Shown in pieces: positions 25,137 through 35,532 of a stretch of 64,000 nt of DNA. The DNA is from Phycisphaerales bacterium (GTDB taxonomy: Bacteria; Planctomycetota; Phycisphaerae; Phycisphaerales; UBA1924): contig RECY01000017.1 in assembly GCA_007693785.1 (NCBI GenBank), positions 58,392 through 122,391 of the forward strand, given 5' to 3'. Numbering within the stretch: position 1 is the stretch's first letter; each line of letters starts with the position of its first letter. The position numbers and the translations under genes were made by a program. The notes below the pieces were generated by a model, which was given only the letters and a program-made list of their open reading frames with translations, made no database searches and had not been told where the DNA came from.

Positions 25137-28100
25137 TTGGCCAATAAGCGCGTGTTTGAGATCGCCAAGGAACTCGACGTCGCCTCGAAGGCGATCGTGG
25201 CGAAGTGCCACGACGAGGGCATCCCCGCCGACGTGATCAAGAATCACATGTCGACGGTGTCCATCGGGTTAGAGGTGACGATCCGCGAGTGGTTCCGCGG
25301 CGGGGCCGGGGGCGAGAGCGACGAGGGCGGGACCGACACCGAAGCCGAGAGCGGCGGCGGAACGGCGGTCGAGACCGCGGCGAAGGTCGATCTCGCCAAA
25401 GTCCGCGCCAAGCCCAAGGCCCGTGCGCGCGCCAAGGCCAAGCCCGTGACCGACGAGCCGAAGTCGCCCGAGCCGGGCGAAGGCGACACGCCCGCCTCCA
25501 GCGAGCCCGTGCGCGCTCCCTCCGCCCCTCCGCTTGCGAACCCGAGCCAAGCCAGCCCGGCCCAAGCCAGCCCGAGCCAGACGAGTTCGACGCAGGCCTC
25601 GCCCGCGTCGCCCGGCTCGGCCCCCACGCCGACGCCAGACGCCCCTGACGCTGATCAGGCCGCGGAGACGCCGACACAAGCCCCCCTTGCTCCGGCGGCG
25701 AGCGCTCCGGCGACGGAGGCTCCGCAGGACGCGGGTCCTGGCGCGGGTGCGCATCCCTCGCGTCCCGGCGAGGCGCGGGACGGCGATCGCGACGGGTCAT
25801 CGGGCGTGCAGCCCGGGAGCCGCCCGGGCGGGGAAGCGGGCTCGGGCGGCGGCCGCGGGCCGGCGCGCCTGCAGCCGGCGCCGATGAACGTCCCGAACCG
25901 TCCGAAAGTGATCACGCCCGCGGGCCCGCAGTTGAAGGACCGTCAGAAGGTGACGCTGTCGGGGCCGAAGGTCGTGCGTGTGGAAGCGCCGGAGCAGCTC
26001 GAGGCGCCGCGTCCTCGTCGTCAGAGCGGCGGGTTCGGCGGGGGTCGTGGGCCCGGCGGCGGGCCGGGCTTCGCCCCGGACGCGCCTCCCGGTGACGATC
26101 GCGGTCGGAGCCCGCGTCGCGGTGGCGGTGGCGGTGGTGGTGGCGGTGGCGGGCCTCGCGGCGGGAAGGGCGGGAGCCGCCCCGGGCCCGGGGGCGGGGA
26201 AGGGCTCAAGGAGTTCAACCGCAACCGCGGCGGCGCGGGCGTGGGCTGGAGCGAGCAGGACCTCGCCGAGCGCGAGCTTCGACTGCAGAAGTCCGGCGGC
26301 TACCTGAAGCAACGCCGCCAGCAGCTCCGTCGGAGCGGGCAGGCGCCCGAGCGCGCGGCGACGCTGGCGCAGACCGGCGGCAAGGCGAGCATCACCGCGC
26401 CGTTCACGATCAAGGACCTCTCGGGGGCGACGGGCGTCAAGGGCGCTGACATTGTCAAGAAGCTGTTCATGCAGGGTGTGATCGCGACCATCAACTCGGG
26501 CATCGACGCCGAGAAGGCCCAAGAGGTCATGATGGAGTGGGACATCGAGCTCGAGGTGGTGCAGGCGAAGAGCGCCGAGGAAGTCGTGCAGGAGAGCTTC
26601 TCGGCGCGTGAGTCGGTGGACGAGCGTCCGCGCGGGCCGGTGGTGACGATCCTGGGTCACGTGGACCACGGGAAGACGTCGCTGCTGGACAAGATCCGCA
26701 ACGCGAACGTGGCGGCCGGCGAGGCCGGCGGGATCACGCAGGCGACCAGCGCCTTCCGCGTGCCGGTCCGCGTCAGCGACGAAGAGAAGCAGATCGTGTT
26801 CCTCGACACGCCGGGTCACCAGGCGTTCACGGCGATGCGGGCGCGCGGTGCGCACATGACCGACGTGATCGTGCTGGTGGTGGCGGCCGACGACGGCGTG
26901 ATGCCGCAGACGGCCGAATCGATCAGCCACGCCAAGGCGGCGGGCGTGCCGATCGTGGTGGCGCTAAACAAGATCGATAAGCCCGAGGCGACCGATTCGA
27001 ACGTGCAGCGCGTGCTGGGGCAGCTGGCCGAGCACGGGTTGAACCCGGCGGAGTGGGGCGGGGACACGGAGGTCATCCGGACCAGCGCGATCACCGGGCA
27101 GGGCGTGGACGAGCTGCTCGAAACGCTGGACTACCAGTCGCAGCTGCTGGACCTCAAAGCCGACTTCGGCGGGGCGGCCCGCGGGACGGTCATCGAGGCC
27201 CGCCAGGAAGAGGGTCGCGGCGCGGTCGCGAACATCCTGCTCCAGGACGGCGAGCTCCGGGTCGGTCAGTTCATCGTCGCGGGTCGCGGGTTCGGGCGCG
27301 TGCGGGACATCACCGACGATCGCGGGAGCAAGCTCAAGAGCGCGTTGCCGCCGATGCCGGTGCAGATCTCGGGCATCGACGAGATCCCGAACGCGGGCGA
27401 CCACTTCTTCATCGTGGACACGCTGCGCAAGGCGCAGGACGCGGCCGAGCAGCGCCGGGCGCGGGAGCGCGAGGCGCAGCTCGCCCAGCCGAAGGTCACG
27501 CTGGACACGATGTTCACCCGGATGGCCGAGAGCGAGCTGAAGGAGATCCTGGTCGTCCTGAAGGCGGACGTGCAGGGCTCGATGGACGTTTTGAAGAACG
27601 AGATCGAGAAGGTCTCGGGCGACGAGGTGAAGGTCCGCGTGCTGCACTCGGCGATCGGCGGCGTGACCGAGAGCGACGTGCTGCTTGCCGACGCGTCCAA
27701 GGCGATCATCGTGGGCTTCAACGTCATCCCGTCGGGCAAGGCGCGGAGCCTGGCGGAGAACAAGGGCGTCGAGATCCGCACCTACGACGTGATCTACCAC
27801 ATCACCGAGGACATCACCAAGGCGGCCGAGGGCCTGCTGAAGCCGGAGCTGCGCCAGGAGATCCTGGGGCACGCCGAGGTGCGACGGGTGTTCAAGGTCT
27901 CCAAGGTGGGCGCGATCGCCGGTTGCTACGTCACCGACGGCGTCGTCCAGCGCGACGCGCTCATCCGCGTCACCCGCCAGGACATCGTCATCGAGAACGA
28001 CCGCAGGCTCGAGCAGCTCAAGCGGTTCAAGGACGACGCGAAGGAGGTCCGCTCGAATATGGAGTGCGGCATGAAGATCGTCGGGTACGACGATATCAAG

Positions 28101-28154
28101 GAAGGCGACATCCTCGAGTGCTACAAGAACGTTGAGGTCAAGCGGTCGCTGTGA
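25137..28154 (+). CDS. infB: Translation initiation factor IF-2
   Basis: 1005 residues. The start is TTG 25137 with GGAG seven bases before it, giving [20 protein letters not shown], the first IF2_N domain. A long disordered Pro/Ala/Ser then Gly/Arg-rich region follows (to ~370, including a run of glycines), then a second IF2_N domain ([20 protein letters not shown]). The GTPase domain starts near 500: [28 protein letters not shown]. Domains II, III and IV follow, ending [12 protein letters not shown]. It recruits initiator tRNA and drives subunit joining. Its stop overlaps the next start by four bases. Confidence 0.96.
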   Translation: MANKRVFEIAKELDVASKAIVAKCHDEGIPADVIKNHMSTVSIGLEVTIREWFRGGAGGESDEGGTDTEAESGGGTAVETAAKVDLAKVRAKPKARARAKAKPVTDEPKSPEPGEGDTPASSEPVRAPSAPPLANPSQASPAQASPSQTSSTQASPASPGSAPTPTPDAPDADQAAETPTQAPLAPAASAPATEAPQDAGPGAGAHPSRPGEARDGDRDGSSGVQPGSRPGGEAGSGGGRGPARLQPAPMNVPNRPKVITPAGPQLKDRQKVTLSGPKVVRVEAPEQLEAPRPRRQSGGFGGGRGPGGGPGFAPDAPPGDDRGRSPRRGGGGGGGGGGGPRGGKGGSRPGPGGGEGLKEFNRNRGGAGVGWSEQDLAERELRLQKSGGYLKQRRQQLRRSGQAPERAATLAQTGGKASITAPFTIKDLSGATGVKGADIVKKLFMQGVIATINSGIDAEKAQEVMMEWDIELEVVQAKSAEEVVQESFSARESVDERPRGPVVTILGHVDHGKTSLLDKIRNANVAAGEAGGITQATSAFRVPVRVSDEEKQIVFLDTPGHQAFTAMRARGAHMTDVIVLVVAADDGVMPQTAESISHAKAAGVPIVVALNKIDKPEATDSNVQRVLGQLAEHGLNPAEWGGDTEVIRTSAITGQGVDELLETLDYQSQLLDLKADFGGAARGTVIEARQEEGRGAVANILLQDGELRVGQFIVAGRGFGRVRDITDDRGSKLKSALPPMPVQISGIDEIPNAGDHFFIVDTLRKAQDAAEQRRAREREAQLAQPKVTLDTMFTRMAESELKEILVVLKADVQGSMDVLKNEIEKVSGDEVKVRVLHSAIGGVTESDVLLADASKAIIVGFNVIPSGKARSLAENKGVEIRTYDVIYHITEDITKAAEGLLKPELRQEILGHAEVRRVFKVSKVGAIAGCYVTDGVVQRDALIRVTRQDIVIENDRRLEQLKRFKDDAKEVRSNMECGMKIVGYDDIKEGDILECYKNVEVKRSL

Positions 28155-28615
28155 TCGTGCGCACGGCCTCTCAGGGAGCGTCCACGGTGGTCGTCGGCGT
28201 GATGCAGGTCGAGCTCCGGATCGAGTGGGCCGAGTCGCTCAAGGACAAGCGCCGGGTCGTGAAGTCCCTGAAGGACCGGCTCCACCGGGAGCACCTGGTC
28301 TCGGTCGCGGAGGTCGCGGCCCTGGAGACCCCCACCGTCGCGGTGCTCGGCATCGCGGCGGTCGGGCACGACGGGCAGCGCGTGGGCGAGACGCTCGACC
28401 GGATCAGCGCCAAGCTGCTCACCCTGCACGACGCGGACGTCGCGGCGACCACGCGGGAGATGCTCCACGGGATCGCCCGCCCCGAGCACAAGGGCGCCGG
28501 GGCGGAGCTCGACGAGGACGCGATCGCGAGGGAGTTGCTCGGGCGGGAGCTGGGGATCGATGAGCCGGGAGCGGGCGGGCCGCGAGCGTCGGAACAGGAG
28601 CAGGGCGAGCGTTGA
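28151..28615 (+). CDS. DUF503 (YlxP-like) protein
   Basis: 154 residues, overlapping infB by GTGA, which fixes GTG 28151 as a coupled start. The DUF503 core is VVGVMQVELRIEWAESLKDK, then RRVVKSLKDRLHREHLVSVA and EVAALETPTVAVLGIAAVGH. YlxP proteins are short (~90 residues); here a ~60-residue charged C-terminal extension is added. The position between infB and rbfA is the classical one. Function is not established; involvement in ribosome maturation or in RbfA action has been proposed. Confidence 0.88.
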   Translation: MIVRTASQGASTVVVGVMQVELRIEWAESLKDKRRVVKSLKDRLHREHLVSVAEVAALETPTVAVLGIAAVGHDGQRVGETLDRISAKLLTLHDADVAATTREMLHGIARPEHKGAGAELDEDAIARELLGRELGIDEPGAGGPRASEQEQGER

Positions 28616-29091
28616 GCACAAGACAGAAACAGATCGCGTCGACGTTGCAGCGTGCGGCCGAGCAGGTGCTGGCCCGCGGGCTGGCGGACCCGCGCGTGAA
28701 GGGCCTGATCACCGTGACGGGGGTGGAGGTCTCCGCGGACGGTCGTCGTGCGACGGTGTCGGTTTCGATCCTCCCTGAGGAGGCCGAGGACCTGACGATG
28801 CACGGGCTGCGCCACGCGGCGAAGCACATCCGCCACCACGTGAGCAACCTGGTCGCGGTGCACCCGATGCCGCAGATGGATTTCAAGCTGGATAAGAGCC
28901 TGAAGAAGCAGGCGGCGGTGCTGGAGGCGCTCGCGAAGGTGCAGGCCGAGCGGGCGGCCCGTGGGACGCCCGAAGCGGGCGAGACGGTCCCGAGCCCCGA
29001 TGCGGGGCCCGACGGGGGCGCGGGCGGGGGCACGGGCGAGGCGGGGGAGGACGCGTCCGGGCCGGAGCGGGATGCGGGGGTGCCGTCGTGA
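28612..29091 (+). CDS. rbfA: Ribosome-binding factor A
   Basis: 159 residues. RbfA binds the 30S subunit and helps mature the 16S rRNA 5' end. The KH-like core is visible: QIASTLQRAAEQVLARGLAD, then PRVKGLITVTGVEVSADGRR, then ATVSVSILPEE. The last ~50 residues are a Gly/Ala/Pro/acidic tail not usual in RbfA. The start is TTG 28612, overlapping the previous stop by TTGA, so the operon is translationally coupled throughout. Confidence 0.92.
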   Translation: MSTRQKQIASTLQRAAEQVLARGLADPRVKGLITVTGVEVSADGRRATVSVSILPEEAEDLTMHGLRHAAKHIRHHVSNLVAVHPMPQMDFKLDKSLKKQAAVLEALAKVQAERAARGTPEAGETVPSPDAGPDGGAGGGTGEAGEDASGPERDAGVPS

Positions 29092-29789
29092 GCAAGCGTG
29101 CGGCTGAGGACTACGCGTCGGCCTGGCAGGCGTTCGCCGCGGGGCTCGCTTCGGGCGAGGCGTCGGAGCCGGCGCTCCCCGGGGCGCGGGAGGGCGAGGA
29201 GCCGATCCTGCACGAGCTGGTGATGAGCTTCTGCCACTGGGAAGCGACGCCGACGCAGGCCCGTGCGGCGGCGACGCGCCTGCGCGAGGGCGTGGTGGAC
29301 TACAACGAGCTGCGCGTCTGTCTGGAGCCGGAGCTGGAGGACCTGCTCGGCCCGCGTCACCCGCAGCGCGAGTCGTGTGCCGCACGCATCCGGGCGGCGT
29401 TGAACGAGATCTACACGCGGGAGCACGAGCTCTCGCTCGCGACGCTGGCGAGCACGGGCAAGCGTGAGGCGCGGGCGTATCTGGACAGCCTGGAGGGCGT
29501 GCCGCCGTTCGTGAGCGCACGCGTCGTGCTGCTGGCGCTCGGCGGGCACGCGTTCCCGCTGGACGAGCGTCTGCGGAAGCGTCTGGCGGGCGAGGGCGTG
29601 CTCGAGGCGGGGCTGGACGTCGCGGGGGCGTCGTCCTGGCTGGAGCGACAGGTCCGCGCGGGGGAGGCGGCGGGGTTGTATCAGGCTCTGGAATCGTGGT
29701 CGTCTTCGTCGCGTCGCGGCGTCGGGGGCGGGGGGAAGAAGAAAGCGCCGGGCGCGAAGCCCGCGGGGGCGCGTCGTCGCGGGTCGTGA
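29088..29789 (+). CDS. HhH-GPD superfamily protein lacking the catalytic Lys
   Basis: 233 residues, GTG start overlapping the rbfA stop (GTGA). The helical body resembles endonuclease III/MutY glycosylases: RIRAALNEIYTREHELSLAT, then YLDSLEGVPPFVSARVVLLA, then LGGHAFPLDERLRKRL. Aligned with the Nth hairpin LPGVGRKTANVVL, the catalytic Lys position is occupied by Val, while the catalytic Asp is kept (PLDERL). There is no C-terminal Fe-S cysteine cluster; the tail is a Lys/Arg/Gly-rich extension. It may be a mono-functional glycosylase or a non-catalytic nucleic-acid-binding protein. Its place as last gene of the nusA-infB-rbfA operon suggests a link with translation or RNA. Confidence 0.8.
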   Translation: MSKRAAEDYASAWQAFAAGLASGEASEPALPGAREGEEPILHELVMSFCHWEATPTQARAAATRLREGVVDYNELRVCLEPELEDLLGPRHPQRESCAARIRAALNEIYTREHELSLATLASTGKREARAYLDSLEGVPPFVSARVVLLALGGHAFPLDERLRKRLAGEGVLEAGLDVAGASSWLERQVRAGEAAGLYQALESWSSSSRRGVGGGGKKKAPGAKPAGARRRGS

Positions 29790-29917
29790 CCGCGCGGTGC
29801 GCCCGCCTTATGGGGGATGGTCGGGCTTGCGGATGGGGTTCCGCCGGGCCTGTTGCTGCCGCCGATCGCCGCTGCCGGGCTGCTTGCCGGCGGGGCATTG
29901 CAAGGAACGATCCGCCC

Positions 29918-32900
29918 ATGCCCAGACCGACTGCCGATCGTGCGTTCGCCCGCTCTCAAGCCCCTGTCTCGCCCGCGCGACGGGCGTCGAAGGCGGCGGC
30001 GCTGCTGAGCGCGGGGCTGTCGGTCGCGTGGCTCGTGGCGGCTTCCGGGTGCGCGTCCGGCGGGTCGCACGCGGGGCCCGAGGCCCTCGCGCCGGTCGAA
30101 GCGCAGGACAACGCCGAGCGCTCGGCGGCGTACACGCGTGCGATGGCGGATCTGGACGCGCTGGCGGTTCGTGAGCAGACGCGTCCGAACCGGGCGGCCC
30201 AGCGTGCGCCGCTGCCGACGGGACTCCCGGCTTCGGCGGTCGCGCCGCCGGCCCCGGGCAGCGAGAACGAGGCGCGCAGCCGCATGAGCGTGGAGGCTGC
30301 GGTCGCGGCGCTGCGTCCGCTCCCGGAGCCCCCGACCCCGGGCGAGGGCGAATCGCCCGACGCCGAGAGCGCGGCGGACGCGCTGCGTCTGTACGTGCGC
30401 GGCCGTTCGTCGCTGCTGGCGGAAGATTATTCGGGGGCGATCCAGGACCTGCGGGCGGCGACGCGTCTGGATCCCTATGCGCCCGAGCCGCACCGGGAGC
30501 TCGCCGAGGCCGCGCTGCGCGCCGGGCAGCAGACGCTCGGCGTCGCGTCGATGCGCCGGGCGATCGATATGGGCTCGCGCGACCCGCGCCTGCTGCTGCA
30601 ACTGGCGCGCCTCGAAGAGCAGCAGGGACGCCCGGCCTGGGCGGCATCGCTCTATCAGGCGGCTCGGGTCGCGGAGATCGACGAGGAGGACAGCGGCGTG
30701 GAGCTGCTCGCCGGGGCCGGCCTGGGCGAGCTGCTGCTCGAGCTCGGCTACGACCACGCCGGGGCGACGCTGCTGAGCGCCTCGCTGGACCTGCCGTCGC
30801 CGACGGCGCTGCGCGGGAGCGTGGTCGTGCCGGCGGTCGCGGAGCTGACCCGGCGTTTGTCGGACCTGTGGCGCGTCGCGGGCGACGGGTTTGCGCGGAG
30901 CGGGGACGACGAGGCCGCGCTGGCGGCTTACGAGCGTGCCAGCGAGCTGCCCGCGCTGGACCCCGGCGCGATCGAGCCGCGGATCCTGCACGCCCAGCTC
31001 CGCCTCGGGCGACCGGCGGCGGCGGCAGGGATGCTCGTCCGCCAGATCGAACGCGACGGCCGGGTCGCGGGGCCCGCGCGCGTCGCGGTCATCCGCACGA
31101 TCGCCGAGCACGGCGGCCCGCGGCGGGAGCTCGCGCACGCGCTCCGCTCGCTCGCGAGCGACGCGACGCATTCCCCGAGCGTGCGTCTCTCGCTGGCGCT
31201 GGCGGAGGCGGCGGCGCTGCCGGAACGCGAGGCGGCGGTCGTGCTCGATCGCGCGCTCGAATCGATGCCCGACTCGGTCGCGCTGCTCCGCGCTCGCCTG
31301 CGTCTGGAGCCCCGTGCCGAGTCGCGGGTGGCGGTCGCGGTGCGCCGGGTGCGGAGCGCGCCGGACGCGGCGCACGCGGTCGGCGAGGCGCTGCTGAACG
31401 CCGAGCACGAATGGGCGCCGGTGCTGGCGCGTCTGGAGTCGCAGTCGCGCCAGGCGGAATCGGTGTTGCTGCTCGCGTACACGCGCGCGGTGCTGGGCGA
31501 GGGGCCCGGGGCCTACGCGCCGCTGGACGGGTTCACGCCCCCGGTGTCGATGCGTCCGGCGTTCGACCTGGCGGTCGCGGAGCTCGCGCCTCGGGGCGGG
31601 CGGAACGACGACGCTCGCGAGGCGCTCTCGCGCCTGCTGGAGGACGACTCGCCCTCGGGGCGGGCGCGCCAGGTGCGGGCGGTCGCGGCGAGCGGCGACC
31701 TCGCGGGCGCGCTGCGCCTGGCGGTCGCGCTGGTGGACGACGTGGGCGTGCGCCACGGCGCGTCGCAGGCGATGCTGGCGAGCGAGATCGCGATCGAGGC
31801 GCAGCGTCCGGACGTCGCCCGCACCGTGCTCACGCGCCTGCTGAGCGACGACCCGACCCACGAGCCCGCGCACCGCGCGCTGATCACGCTGCACGCGCCC
31901 GGGGGCGCGTTGGCCGACCCGGCACGCCTTGCCGACGCGCTCCGCGGGCTGCGCGAGCGTCTGCCCTCGAGCCCGACGGCTCGCCTGCTCGCCTCGCGCG
32001 AGCTTCTGGAGCGGAGCCTGTTCGTGCAGGCGGAGCGTGCGCTGCGGGAGCTGGTCGAGCTGGACCGCTCGGTGGACGGGCTCTCGCTGCTGGAGCAGCT
32101 CTGGTCGCGTTCGGCGAGCGCGATTGACGACGACGCGCTGGACAACGCGGAGGCGTGGCTGCGGGCGCAGCTCGAGCGTGCGCCGGAGTCGCCGACGCTG
32201 TCGGCGGTGCTGGCGCGGGTGCTGCTCTGGCAGGGTCGGACCGAAGAAGCCGAGTCTTTCCTGCGCGAACAGATCGAGCGTCGCCCGCACACGGCGCTGC
32301 TCCGCGCGCGGGAGACGGTGTTCCGGGAGGCGATGCAGGACGCGGCGCGTGCCGACGAGCTGGCGCTGGAGCGCCTTGACCGCGGGCCGGTGAGCATGGC
32401 GAGCCGCCTGGAGCGGATGATCGTGCTGGCGCGCCTGGAGCGGATGACCGAGGCGGCCGAGGCGCTCGCGGGGCTGGAGGCGACGGGGCTGGAGCGTCGG
32501 GATATCGAGGGCGCGGTGGTGGCGTTGCTGCAGTCGGCGATGCAGCCGCTGGAGACGGCGCAGATCGCCAACCGCGCGCTGGACCAGGGCGACCTGCGGG
32601 CGGCGCGGGCGATCTTCGAGGCGGCCGCCGCCGCGGGAATCGAGCTCCCGCGGGACCTGCACACGAACCACATGGCGGTGGAGAGCTCGATCGAGCCGCT
32701 GGACGCGGACCGCCTGATCGCGGCCGGCGATCGCGCGGTGGCGGTCCACCCGGACCTTCGTTCGGAGGCGTACGTGACGATCGCGGCGCGCCTGGCGGCC
32801 GCGGGCCGGTTCGACCGCGCGCTCGCGCTCGCGGAGCGGCTGACCGAGTCCGCCCCGACCGTTGCGATCGAGGCGTTCCTGCAGGTCGCGGTCTCCGCCG

Positions 32901-33763
32901 AGCGGGGCGGGCAGGGGCGGGCGGCGTTCGACGCCTTCGCCGGCGCGCTGCTCGCGCTCCACGCGGCGGGGCTGGTCGACGAGAACGAGCGTCAGGCGAC
33001 GCAGGTCGCCGGCAGCCTCCTTGAAGCGGGCGCCAAGGCGGAAGGGACCGAACTCGGGCGACGCGCGACCGACGTCGTGCTGCGGACTGGGCTCGACCGC
33101 CAGTTCCTCACCCCGCCCGCGGAGGGCGACTGGTCGGCGAAGGTCCGTCGGGCCGAGGTTTTGTTCATGGTCGCGGGCGTCGCGAGTTCGTCCGGGCGGA
33201 CGCAAGAATCCGAGGCGTACTACCGCGAGGTGATCGAGCTCGCGCCGGACCACGCGCTGGCGATGAACAACCTGGCGTACGGCCTGGCGGTCCGTGGCGC
33301 GGATCTCGAGGAGGCCGAACGCCTCGCCGAGCGCGCATACGCGCTGGAGCCGGACAACATCCACATCATCGATACGCTCGGGTGGGTTCGGTACAAGCTG
33401 GGCGTGATCCTCGATCGCGGCGAGGACGGGGCGGCGCGGGAGGGGGCGCTCTCGCTGCTCCGTCGGGCGGCGGCGATGGAAGCGCCCAACGAGAGCGGCA
33501 TCGTGCTGGATCAGCTGGGCGACGCGTCGTGGGTCGCCGGGGAGCGCGAGGCGGCGATCGCGGCGTGGACACGGGCGCGGCGCGCGTCCTCGATGGAGCT
33601 CCAAGGGTTCCGGACGAGCGCCGAGGCCGGCAGACGCGTCGCGGAGATCACCGAGCGGATGCGTCACATCGATCGGAAGCTCTCGGCGGCCCGCGGCGGG
33701 CAGCCGGTGCCCGTCAGCCCGACACCCGCGTACAACCCCGAGCGGGACGCGGGCGAGGACTGA
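29918..33763 (+). CDS. Very long TPR-repeat lipoprotein
   Basis: 1281 residues from ATG 29918 (AAGGA upstream). The N-terminus has an arginine-rich start, a hydrophobic helix and a lipobox, LSVAWLVAASGCASGG, so the mature protein is probably lipid-anchored. The rest is almost entirely helical TPR-like repeats (RGRSSLLAEDYSGAIQDLRA, ALLRARETVFREAMQDAARA). The last and clearest repeat is MNNLAYGLAVRGADLEEAER with LAERAYALEPDNIHIIDTLG. There is no catalytic domain; a scaffold or assembly role in the envelope is likely. The long open frame on the opposite strand is a GC-driven shadow. Confidence 0.88.
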   Translation: MPRPTADRAFARSQAPVSPARRASKAAALLSAGLSVAWLVAASGCASGGSHAGPEALAPVEAQDNAERSAAYTRAMADLDALAVREQTRPNRAAQRAPLPTGLPASAVAPPAPGSENEARSRMSVEAAVAALRPLPEPPTPGEGESPDAESAADALRLYVRGRSSLLAEDYSGAIQDLRAATRLDPYAPEPHRELAEAALRAGQQTLGVASMRRAIDMGSRDPRLLLQLARLEEQQGRPAWAASLYQAARVAEIDEEDSGVELLAGAGLGELLLELGYDHAGATLLSASLDLPSPTALRGSVVVPAVAELTRRLSDLWRVAGDGFARSGDDEAALAAYERASELPALDPGAIEPRILHAQLRLGRPAAAAGMLVRQIERDGRVAGPARVAVIRTIAEHGGPRRELAHALRSLASDATHSPSVRLSLALAEAAALPEREAAVVLDRALESMPDSVALLRARLRLEPRAESRVAVAVRRVRSAPDAAHAVGEALLNAEHEWAPVLARLESQSRQAESVLLLAYTRAVLGEGPGAYAPLDGFTPPVSMRPAFDLAVAELAPRGGRNDDAREALSRLLEDDSPSGRARQVRAVAASGDLAGALRLAVALVDDVGVRHGASQAMLASEIAIEAQRPDVARTVLTRLLSDDPTHEPAHRALITLHAPGGALADPARLADALRGLRERLPSSPTARLLASRELLERSLFVQAERALRELVELDRSVDGLSLLEQLWSRSASAIDDDALDNAEAWLRAQLERAPESPTLSAVLARVLLWQGRTEEAESFLREQIERRPHTALLRARETVFREAMQDAARADELALERLDRGPVSMASRLERMIVLARLERMTEAAEALAGLEATGLERRDIEGAVVALLQSAMQPLETAQIANRALDQGDLRAARAIFEAAAAAGIELPRDLHTNHMAVESSIEPLDADRLIAAGDRAVAVHPDLRSEAYVTIAARLAAAGRFDRALALAERLTESAPTVAIEAFLQVAVSAERGGQGRAAFDAFAGALLALHAAGLVDENERQATQVAGSLLEAGAKAEGTELGRRATDVVLRTGLDRQFLTPPAEGDWSAKVRRAEVLFMVAGVASSSGRTQESEAYYREVIELAPDHALAMNNLAYGLAVRGADLEEAERLAERAYALEPDNIHIIDTLGWVRYKLGVILDRGEDGAAREGALSLLRRAAAMEAPNESGIVLDQLGDASWVAGEREAAIAAWTRARRASSMELQGFRTSAEAGRRVAEITERMRHIDRKLSAARGGQPVPVSPTPAYNPERDAGED

Positions 33764-33863
33764 CGTCGGGCAACGGTGCAGGGGAAACAATGCCCTCCGC
33801 GCACGAGCGATGATGCTCGGCGCGGGTCTGGATCGGGTTGGCGACGGACGCGAGGAGGTGCGT

Positions 33864-34631
33864 GTGGCTGGTCACAGCAAGTGGGCGAACATCAAGCACC
33901 GCAAGGCCGCGCAGGATAAGAAGCGCGGCAAGGCGTGGTCCAAGTGCTCCAAGGCGATCATGGCGGCGGCGCGTCAGGGCGGCCCGGACCCGGACACGAA
34001 CCTGAGCCTGCGGTACGCGATCGACGAGGCGAAGTACGCCAACATGCCCAAGGACACGATCCAGCGCGCGATCGACAAGGGTGCGGGGAACACCGGCGGC
34101 GAGGACTTCACGGAGGTGACCTACGAGGGCTACGGGCCGTCGGGCGTCGCGATCATCGCCGACGGGATCACCGACAACCTGACGCGGACGGTGAGCGAGA
34201 TCCGCGCGATCTTCAAGAAGGCCGGGGGCTCGCTGGGGCAGTCGGGCTCGGTCGCGTTCCAGTTCGAGACGCGCGGTCGGATCCTGATCCCCGCACTCGG
34301 GGTGAGCGAGGACGCGTTGATGGAGCTCGCCCTGGACGCCGGCGCGAGCGACGTCGAGGCCCCGGAGGGCGCGACCGATGACGAGCCGGGCTTCTGGACG
34401 GTCTACTGCGAGCCGGCGTCGTTCCTGCAGGTCAAGGACGCGATCGAGCGCGCGGAGTTGGCGATCGAGGAGGCGGGGATCGCGAAGATCCCGACCAACA
34501 CCGTCGAGATCGGGGCCGAGGACGCGCAGAAGCTGATGAACCTGCTCGACGCGTTGGAAGACAACGACGACGTGCAGCACGTGTATCACAACGCGGACAT
34601 CAGCGACGAGGTCGCGGCCACGCTGGGATGA
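33864..34631 (+). CDS. YebC/PmpR-family DNA-binding regulatory protein
   Basis: 255 residues. The family start is MAGHSKWANIKHRKAAQDKK, reached from GTG 33864 with GAGGAGG just upstream; an ATG at 33810 would add 18 unsupported residues. Conserved segments include KAIMAAARQGGPDPDTNLSL, YEGYGPSGVAIIADGITDN and SGSVAFQFETRG, and the C-terminal NLLDALEDNDDVQHVYHNAD. YebC proteins are transcriptional regulators in some species and ribosome-associated factors that relieve stalling in others. It ends 18 bases from the convergent next gene. Confidence 0.94.
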   Translation: MAGHSKWANIKHRKAAQDKKRGKAWSKCSKAIMAAARQGGPDPDTNLSLRYAIDEAKYANMPKDTIQRAIDKGAGNTGGEDFTEVTYEGYGPSGVAIIADGITDNLTRTVSEIRAIFKKAGGSLGQSGSVAFQFETRGRILIPALGVSEDALMELALDAGASDVEAPEGATDDEPGFWTVYCEPASFLQVKDAIERAELAIEEAGIAKIPTNTVEIGAEDAQKLMNLLDALEDNDDVQHVYHNADISDEVAATLG

Positions 34632-34648
34632 CATACCCGTCGCGGCGA

Positions 34649-35446
34649 TTACGAACCGGGGAGCCTGGTCCAGCGTTCTTGCGTGTTCTCGATTGCCCGC
34701 GTCGGCTCGCGGAGGTGGCGGAGATCGAGCGTGACGAAGCCCTCGTACCCACCCGCGGCGAGCGCGCCGTGGTAGCTCGCGACGTCCAGACGCCCGCCGG
34801 ATGACCCGGGCTCCACACGCCCGCTCCCGGAAAGATCGTTGAGGCGAGCGCCCGCGAGCACGCCGCCCAGACGCCCCGCCTCGCCGACCGGGTCCGCCCC
34901 GGCGAGGAGCACCGAGGCGGGGTCGAGCGACGGGGCGAGGGCGCCGCCCGCGTCCGGCGCCGCGATGCCCTCGCGCACGGGCCACGCGGTGTCGGCGAGC
35001 GCCGCGCCCGTGCGTTCCGAGGCCGCCGCCAGCGTGCGGACCACGCCCGCGTCCGTCTCGTTCGCGAGCTCGACCGTGACCACCGCCGCCCCCGCGCCCG
35101 CGAGGGCGCGCAGCTCGCTCGCCAGTTCGAGCGCCCCCACCGTTGCGCTGATCGCGCGGTCCTGTCGGGCGGGGTCGGCGAAGTGAGACGGGGGGATCCA
35201 CAGATCGAGCCCGCCCGGGGCGAGTTCGAGGCGTCGGAGCGTGGCCGCGAGGTCGCGCCGGGCCGAGCGTGAGAGCTCGCGGGCGCGGAGCCCGGGAGCC
35301 GCGGCGTCGAGCGTAACCGCCCGCACCTGGCCCGCGCTGAGCCACTCCAGCAGCCCGCGCACGCCCGTCGCCACGCCCACGGCTTGCGGATCCGACGAGA
35401 GATCCACCCCGGCGAGCGACACACTGAGCGGAAGCGTGCGGAACAC
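34649..35446 (-). CDS. Divergent sugar-phosphate isomerase/epimerase-like (TIM barrel) protein
   Basis: 265 residues from GTG 35446. The pattern of alternating strands and helices and the closing segments (LAGARLNDLSGSGRVEPGSS, GGRLDVASYHGALAAGGYEG, FVTLDLRHL) resemble xylose-isomerase-like TIM barrels, in which a late Asp/His set binds metal. The metal-binding residues are not obvious, so activity is uncertain. It is cytoplasmic, with no signal peptide. It converges with the YebC gene and is divergent from the next membrane-protein gene. Confidence 0.65.
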   Translation of the reverse strand: MFRTLPLSVSLAGVDLSSDPQAVGVATGVRGLLEWLSAGQVRAVTLDAAAPGLRARELSRSARRDLAATLRRLELAPGGLDLWIPPSHFADPARQDRAISATVGALELASELRALAGAGAAVVTVELANETDAGVVRTLAAASERTGAALADTAWPVREGIAAPDAGGALAPSLDPASVLLAGADPVGEAGRLGGVLAGARLNDLSGSGRVEPGSSGGRLDVASYHGALAAGGYEGFVTLDLRHLREPTRAIENTQERWTRLPGS

Positions 35447-35532
35447 GAGCCAAGCGTAGCCCGCCCCGGGCGCGGATCGTGGCGGCCCCCCGCTCGTGCC
35501 GAGGGCGCGGGTGATGGCGCTACCATCCGCTT

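Noticed and set aside
29681..33790. 1369-residue open frame on the minus strand opposite the TPR lipoprotein
   Set aside because: Arg/His/Pro-rich composition of a GC-driven shadow; the plus-strand protein has a lipobox and TPR repeats.
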